Part shown: piece after piece, positions 33,186-37,537 of the stretch
How positions within the stretch are numbered: the stretch's first letter is position 1
Layout: each line of letters opens with the position of its first letter
NCBI GenBank assembly: GCA_900757865.1
Contig: CAAEPH010000013.1
Location: forward strand, 1-37,537
DNA: 37,537 nucleotides
From: an uncultured Sutterella sp.
Lineage (GTDB): Bacteria > Pseudomonadota > Gammaproteobacteria > Burkholderiales > Burkholderiaceae_F
Direction of reading: 5' to 3'
Position numbers and translations under genes: made by a program
The notes under the pieces: model-generated
Database searches by the model: none
Seen by the model: only the letters and a program-made list of their open reading frames with translations
What the model was told of the DNA's origin: nothing

Positions 33186-35455
33186 AAGCGGTGCTCCTTC
33201 TGGGTTGGCGTGTTGGGCTGCGTGCGCAGTGTGCGTTGATCGCGTTGACGCCAAACGCGTCGCGCGTAGAAGAGGAGTCCTAAAAGCACCAGAGCGATGA
33301 GCGCTAAGGGCCAACGCTCGGGCGCGTTCCACGCGGTGATCTGCTTGACGCGAAGCGCAGCGTCAACATCAAAGTACTGTAAGCTGTTGCGAATCATGCC
33401 GCTGGGCTTAGCGTTTTTAACCCAGGCGTGAAAGGCGGCAATGTCGGTAGGAAAGTACCCAAAAAGGACCGGCGCGTCCTCTTGGAGCTGTCGGGTCATT
33501 TTGTCGACGAGCGCTTGCTTTTGGGGACCGTCGTCGAGAAATTGCAGGGTGGCAAAATCCCGATCAAAGACGTCCGACTGGTAGTTGGTGTCGTTGCTTC
33601 CGCCATGGGCGACTTTGCCTTGGGGGCCGTAAAAGAGAAAGAGAAAGTTTTCCGCGTCGGGGTAGTCTGCACTCCAACCCGCTAAGAAAATCTGCACGGC
33701 GCCTCGCCGGAGTTTATCTTGAAAGCGATTGAAGTCCGTGGCGCGCACTTCGAGCTGAATGCCGAGTTTGGCAAATTGGCGCTGAAACCACTCGATCACG
33801 GATTTGCTGCCTTGTGAGGCGCTCTGAAAATCAAAGTTGAGCACCAGCGGCTCCCCCGTCTTTTCGTTGAGCCCGTTGGGGTAACCGGCTTGTGCCATTA
33901 ACGCTTGGGCGTCTGAGATCGGTCGACGACGAATCTCGCCCGTCGGTGTGCGTTGGTAGACGATGGGGTTAAACGCTTCGGGGCCGTCCGCGCGATAGCC
34001 AAATAGCCCTGGGGGCACAATGCCGTGCGCTGCCACGCCCAAGTCTTTTTGGAAAATCGCAATAAACTCTTCCCAATCAACCGCAATGGAAATTGCTTGT
34101 CGAAGCGCGCGAGCACGTGCTTGTTGCTCGGGCGAGCCCGTCCCGCCCAAGACGGGGTCTTGCCAGTTAAATCCCAAGAAACTCACCGTGGGCTCAACCG
34201 AGCGAGGTAATTTCAAGTCTTTTTCTCGATAAAGCGCTGCTTTTTCGGGGCTGTCGCTCATCGCGACGGAAAACCCGCCACCCATGTCGACACGGTCGAT
34301 TAAGGGGGAGTCGTAGTAGCCCTGTAAGAATTTGCTCTGAAGGGGCACTCCTTCTTTTTCAATATCAAAGACGATTTTCTCAACGCGTGGCAAGGGTTGC
34401 CCACAGGCGTCAAGCCACCCTGCGGCGGCGTCCCCGGGTTCGCCCTCGCAAGGATAGGTTTCGCCACGAAAGAGGGGGTTTCGCACCATCACGTGTTGAC
34501 GGTTTTCAAGAAACGTCTCCATCATGAAGGCTCCTGTGCCCACGGGCCAGGTATTGAGCGTGAAGTTATTTTCAGCAAAGCCAGGTTGCGCATAAAAGCG
34601 ATCGGCTTCGATGGGCACGGGCGCTAAAAAGCCCATGGTGAGCCAGTAGTTAAATTGCGGGTACTTCCCCTTGACGTGAAAGCGCACGGTGTAGCGATCG
34701 AGCGCTTCAACGCTTTTAAAGGGCACGCGATTGAGGTCGAAATAGGGTTGGACTTGACCCGATTTTCGATCCGCGTCGTCCAGCGCTCTGAGCGCCTCGG
34801 CGTATTCTCTCAACCCCACCAAATGCTCCTCAAATAGACTCAAAATGGGGCTGACCACACGCGGGGAAGCAAGACGCTTGGCTCCATAGACGTAGTCCTC
34901 GGCCGTGAGCTCACGCGTATCGTGACGCTCAAAATCCTGTGGGCGAAACTTTTGTCGTGCCACACTTAAGGGGAGATCACCGTACGTGAGGGTGCCGTCC
35001 GCGTTTTTCACAAACGCGGGGTGGGGCGCAAAGTAAATGCCTGGGCGAATCGTGATGTCATAGAGCGACTCGGCAATGGCCTCGGGCGGGGCATCCTCGG
35101 GGAGCACACGCCCCTCTCGGTCAAGGTAGGTGGGTTTCACGACTTTGGTGGCGGTACGGGGAATGACCGTGTAGGGACGCTTTAAATAGTGGTATTGGTA
35201 GAGCGGCTCGTAGATCGCGAGCACATAGGTGGACTCGTCCTGGACGTAGCTGCGCTGCGGGTCGAGCGTTTTGGGGCTGCGCGACGAAAACGCCGAAAAA
35301 AGCGTACGTGAGGCATACTCGGCTTCGCTTTTGGGGGCGTTGAGAGGCCAGGCCGAGACGGATGGGACACTTCCCAGGAGAGTAAGCACGAAGAGTGCAC
35401 TGACGCCTGCGCCACCCAGGCGGGTCAGGACGGATCTCATTAAAGAATACGTCAC
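33182..35455 (-). CDS. Peptide-binding protein (SBP family 5) with C-terminal anchor
   Basis: This extracytoplasmic solute-binding protein of 757 residues is longer than the usual 520-600. An N-terminal signal peptide ends near residue 35 (SVPSVSA). The mature domain contains the family-5 pattern beginning near YVLAIYEPLYQY and later the SIAVDWEEFIAIF segment. Near residues 714-731 a hydrophobic helix (PLALIALVLLGLLFYA) is followed by RRVWRQRDQR, so the protein is probably held in the inner membrane at its C-terminus with a short cytosolic tail. The start is GTG at 35455, supported by AAAGGAG; an ATG at 35440 has no binding site. It is the first gene of the transporter operon. Confidence 0.92.
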   Translation of the reverse strand: MTYSLMRSVLTRLGGAGVSALFVLTLLGSVPSVSAWPLNAPKSEAEYASRTLFSAFSSRSPKTLDPQRSYVQDESTYVLAIYEPLYQYHYLKRPYTVIPRTATKVVKPTYLDREGRVLPEDAPPEAIAESLYDITIRPGIYFAPHPAFVKNADGTLTYGDLPLSVARQKFRPQDFERHDTRELTAEDYVYGAKRLASPRVVSPILSLFEEHLVGLREYAEALRALDDADRKSGQVQPYFDLNRVPFKSVEALDRYTVRFHVKGKYPQFNYWLTMGFLAPVPIEADRFYAQPGFAENNFTLNTWPVGTGAFMMETFLENRQHVMVRNPLFRGETYPCEGEPGDAAAGWLDACGQPLPRVEKIVFDIEKEGVPLQSKFLQGYYDSPLIDRVDMGGGFSVAMSDSPEKAALYREKDLKLPRSVEPTVSFLGFNWQDPVLGGTGSPEQQARARALRQAISIAVDWEEFIAIFQKDLGVAAHGIVPPGLFGYRADGPEAFNPIVYQRTPTGEIRRRPISDAQALMAQAGYPNGLNEKTGEPLVLNFDFQSASQGSKSVIEWFQRQFAKLGIQLEVRATDFNRFQDKLRRGAVQIFLAGWSADYPDAENFLFLFYGPQGKVAHGGSNDTNYQSDVFDRDFATLQFLDDGPQKQALVDKMTRQLQEDAPVLFGYFPTDIAAFHAWVKNAKPSGMIRNSLQYFDVDAALRVKQITAWNAPERWPLALIALVLLGLLFYARRVWRQRDQRTLRTQPNTPTQKEHRL

Positions 35456-35927
35456 CTCGTCTCTCCTTTACGTGCACTGAGGATAGGAATCGTTTTTTCC
35501 CATTATACCTAGAGCGATTTGGTGGGCAGTATTTCGTGAGGCGCTTTCCCGAGCAGATGGCTTTTTGCCTGCTAAATGATGTTCAATCGATTTACGTCAA
35601 AGATTAAGGGGGATCTTTACGTTATTAACGTTAACCCTATACCCCAGAGTGAGTATAAAATAGATCCATTGAGTGTATTTTTCGAGCAAGCTGTCATCAA
35701 AACGATTATGCTCTCTCGAGATAGGTCAAAGGAGAGAGGTTGAGCGCGAGCCCACGGAGTCGATTTGGGTTTCGCCCGCTCGCAAGATCCCCACGACCAT
35801 CACCCAAAATGATTTAAAACGGTTTTGCGCCACTTGTGTGTACTCCCATCAGGATCAAACATCTGGGATCGCTCAAGGGGGCAAAAACAGTAAACACGAT
35901 TTTTTTCTGCTTTTTGGAGTCAATGCA
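35456..35927 (+). promoter_or_regulatory. Promoter region and long leader of the flavoprotein gene
   Basis: A TATAAAAT sequence at 35654-35661 looks like a -10, with TTAACC at 35631-35636 as possible -35 (17-base spacer). The palindrome TTAACGTTAA (35625-35634) overlaps that -35. Transcription from there leaves a leader of about 260 bases. The leader can form stems such as CTCTCT/AGAGAG near 35711-35737 and GCGAG/CTCGC pairings near 35746-35795. The divergent transporter operon also starts in this region, at 35455, with no promoter I can name. Confidence 0.5.
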
Positions 35928-37358
35928 ATGAAAAAAATGCTCTTGGCTGTGGCCATGACAACCATGTTTGGTTCCGCCTTTGCGGCTGAAGATGTGACGA
36001 CCGATATCGCCGTGATCGGTGCGGGTGGCGCGGGCCTTTCTGCCGCGGTTGAAGCGACCAACTTGGGCGCTAAAGTGATCGTGGTGGAAAAGATGGCTTT
36101 CGCGGGTGGTAACACGATTCGTGCCGCGGGCGGTTTGAATGCGCCGGCGACCTCGTTGCAACAAGCGAAGGGCATTTTTGATACGCCCGAAATCGCTTTC
36201 TATGACACGATGAAGGGTGGTCACTGGAAGAACGACCCCGCTCTTGTTCGCACCTTGGTGAACAACGCGGCCGGTTCCGTGGAATGGCTCTTGGCCTTGG
36301 GTGGCGACTTCCGTGACGTCGGCTTGATGGCTGGCGCTTCGCAGCCCCGTACGCACCGCCCAACAGGTGGCGCTTTGGTGGGCCCGGAAGTGATTCGCAC
36401 GCTCTGGAACGCAGCGAAAGCACGTCACATCGATGTTCGCACGAACACCGATGCGACCGAAATCTTGAAGGATAAAGACGGCCGTGTGGTCGGTATTAAA
36501 GTGACGAGCAAGAAAGACGGCACCTACACGATTCACGCTAAAGCGGTGGTGGACGCCGCGGGCGGCTTTGGTGCCAACAACAAGCTCGTCTCCAAGTACG
36601 TGCCTCGCCTGAAGGGCTTTGCCACGACGAACCATCCGGGTGCTCAGGGCGAAGGCTTGCTCTTGGCGCAGAAGGCCGGTGCGAACTTGATCGACATGAC
36701 CGAAATTCAGACCCACCCGACCGTGGTGCCGGGCGTGGGCGAAATGATCACGGAAGCCGTGCGTGGTAATGGCGCTATTTTGGTGAACAAGGACGGCAAG
36801 CGCTTCTTCAACGAACTCGATACGCGTGACGCAGTTTCCGCGGCGATTTTGAAGCAGAAGGACGGCGTGGCTTACCTCTTCTTTGACTCCGACATGCAGA
36901 AGTCCTTGAAGGCCACCAACAAGTACATCGAACAGAGCTACACCGTCTCTGGCGCCACGATGGACGAAATCGCGGGCAAGATGGGTGTGGACGCTGCTAC
37001 GCTTAAGGCCACGCTCGCGGCATACAAAGAAGGCAAGGCTAAGAACAAGGACGCCTTTGGCCGTGCGAACATGCCTCGCGACTTGGATAAGGGCCCGTTC
37101 TACGCGATTCTCGTGACGCCGGCTGTGCACCACACGATGGGTGGTATCAAGATCGACCCGAAGACCCAGGTTTACTCCACCACGGGTCAGGTTATCCCGG
37201 GTCTGTTCGCTGCGGGTGAAGTCACGGGCGGCGTACACGGTGGCAACCGCTTGGGTGGTAACGCTCAGGCCGACATCGTGACCTTTGGTCGTATCGCCGG
37301 TCAGCAGTCTTACATCTACGCCAAGCAGCTCGAAGCGAGCCAGAAGGCTGCGAAGTAA
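35928..37358 (+). CDS. Periplasmic FAD-dependent reductase (fumarate/urocanate-reductase-like)
   Basis: This 476-residue exported flavoprotein belongs to the fumarate reductase/flavocytochrome c flavin subunit family. The signal peptide is residues 1-19 (ending GSAFA), and the FAD-binding GAGGAGLSA begins at 31. Active-site elements of the family are present: EIQTHPT, VRGNGAILVN, ELDTRDA, HHTMGG and HGGNRLGGNA near the C-terminus. No heme-binding CxxCH is present, so electrons must come from a separate cytochrome. The substrate (fumarate, urocanate, methacrylate or another enoate) cannot be fixed. I chose ATG 35928 because TTTTTGGAG precedes it and the signal peptide starts there. Codons look strongly biased (AAG, GGT/GGC, CGT/CGC), as in highly expressed genes. 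Confidence 0.93.
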   Translation: MKKMLLAVAMTTMFGSAFAAEDVTTDIAVIGAGGAGLSAAVEATNLGAKVIVVEKMAFAGGNTIRAAGGLNAPATSLQQAKGIFDTPEIAFYDTMKGGHWKNDPALVRTLVNNAAGSVEWLLALGGDFRDVGLMAGASQPRTHRPTGGALVGPEVIRTLWNAAKARHIDVRTNTDATEILKDKDGRVVGIKVTSKKDGTYTIHAKAVVDAAGGFGANNKLVSKYVPRLKGFATTNHPGAQGEGLLLAQKAGANLIDMTEIQTHPTVVPGVGEMITEAVRGNGAILVNKDGKRFFNELDTRDAVSAAILKQKDGVAYLFFDSDMQKSLKATNKYIEQSYTVSGATMDEIAGKMGVDAATLKATLAAYKEGKAKNKDAFGRANMPRDLDKGPFYAILVTPAVHHTMGGIKIDPKTQVYSTTGQVIPGLFAAGEVTGGVHGGNRLGGNAQADIVTFGRIAGQQSYIYAKQLEASQKAAK

Positions 37359-37443
37359 TTCGCCTGAACGTAGCGAAAGCGTGACGATGGCACTCGAAAC
37401 GCTCGGGTGCTGACCACGCTCACAAAGCCTCGTCTTCTTGAAC

Positions 37444-37480
37444 TATCCCCAGAAAGTGAGACACCTTTCTGGGGATATTT
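37444..37480 (+). terminator. 12-bp hairpin with T-run at the IS end
   Basis: A perfect 12-bp stem (arms 37444-37455 and 37466-37477) is followed by TTTT within the next bases. It may act as the terminator of the flavoprotein gene or as a block against outside transcription into the transposase gene. The gap 37359-37438 holds only a weak GCACTCG/CGGGTGC hairpin (37390-37410) without a T-run. Confidence 0.65.
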
Positions 37481-37483
37481 TGA

Positions 37484-37537
37484 ATGGCAAAGGCAATTTC
37501 TAACGAGATTAGAAAACAGGCTTTGGAACTGTTTAAA
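37484..37537 (+). CDS. Transposase OrfA, N-terminal 18 residues only
   Basis: The frame reads MAKAISNEIRKQALELFK and continues past the window edge. The pattern of a basic helix ending in QALELFK is typical of the first helix of the helix-turn-helix domain of IS3-family OrfA proteins. No ribosome binding site is obvious; the T-rich arm of the hairpin precedes it. Identity is inferred from 18 residues and from the IS-like end just upstream. Confidence 0.55.
   Translation, partial: MAKAISNEIRKQALELFK

Larger units (their letters stand above)
37439..37537 (+). mobile_element. Left end of a probable IS3-family insertion sequence
   Basis: TGAAC followed by CCCCAGAAAGTGAGACACC at 37439-37465 resembles the terminal repeat of IS3/IS150-group elements (TGAAC...CCCC...AAAGT-AGACAC). 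The element runs off the window. Within it, TATCCCCAGAAA (37444-37455) and TTTCTGGGGATA (37466-37477) form a perfect 12-bp inverted repeat around a 10-base loop, and the first codon of a transposase-like gene follows. The target site duplication and right end cannot be seen. Confidence 0.65.

Noticed and set aside
35814..37238. 474-codon open frame antisense to the flavoprotein gene
   Set aside because: It is produced by the strong codon bias of the real gene on the other strand and has no recognisable domain or ribosome binding site.

Overview
The window looks like chromosomal DNA from a betaproteobacterium of moderate GC content, most likely a gut-type member of the Sutterellaceae (order Burkholderiales). 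This is an inference from gene content: a Bordetella-like peptide ABC transporter, recC-recB-recD in one operon, a periplasmic flavoprotein reductase of the type these anaerobic or microaerophilic bacteria carry in many copies, and a biotin synthase with anaerobe-like cluster ligands. No rRNA, tRNA, CRISPR array or prophage was seen. The only mobile element is the left end of a probable IS3-family insertion sequence at the right edge.

Layout. 1-4640: tightly packed tryptophan operon trpDCFBA with an AT-rich leader and a strong terminator; its proteins, above all TrpB and TrpA, resemble clostridial rather than betaproteobacterial enzymes. 4640-6320: an NfeD / SPFH (stomatin-like) membrane protease-associated pair. 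6340-8741: a five-gene operon of small unrecognised cytosolic proteins with its own promoter, including a Cys/His-rich N-terminus and a DUF1828-like protein. 8742-9593: a lipoprotein preceded by two hairpins. 9599-12835 (minus strand): a TRIC/UPF0126 membrane protein, bioB, and an iron-containing alcohol dehydrogenase. 13162-13704: a DNA-deoxyinosine glycosylase. 13705-14292: non-coding, dense in perfect small inverted repeats. 14293-15620: an M20 metallopeptidase. 16003-16728: a secreted Cu/Zn superoxide dismutase. 16766-26335: recC-recB-recD, the recombination and DNA-degradation machine, with a near-consensus promoter. 26359-27273 (minus): a tandem universal stress protein. 27523-28765: a DUF4143 ATPase behind a pair of palindromic operators. 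28839-35455 (minus): a dipeptide/oligopeptide ABC transporter operon (binding protein, two permeases, fused double ATPase). 35928-37358: a secreted FAD-dependent fumarate/urocanate-reductase-like protein with a long 5' leader, followed by the IS end.

How the genes work together. The trp genes convert anthranilate to tryptophan (trpE/trpG are not in the window). The Nfe/SPFH pair, lipoprotein, SodC, peptide transporter and flavoprotein act at the envelope. RecBCD and the deoxyinosine glycosylase act in DNA repair. The transporter and the M20 peptidase would fit a peptide-using, amino-acid-respiring lifestyle. The best candidates for undescribed biology are the five-gene unknown operon, the biotin synthase with altered auxiliary-cluster ligands, the twin operators of the DUF4143 ATPase, and the inverted-repeat cluster before the M20 peptidase.
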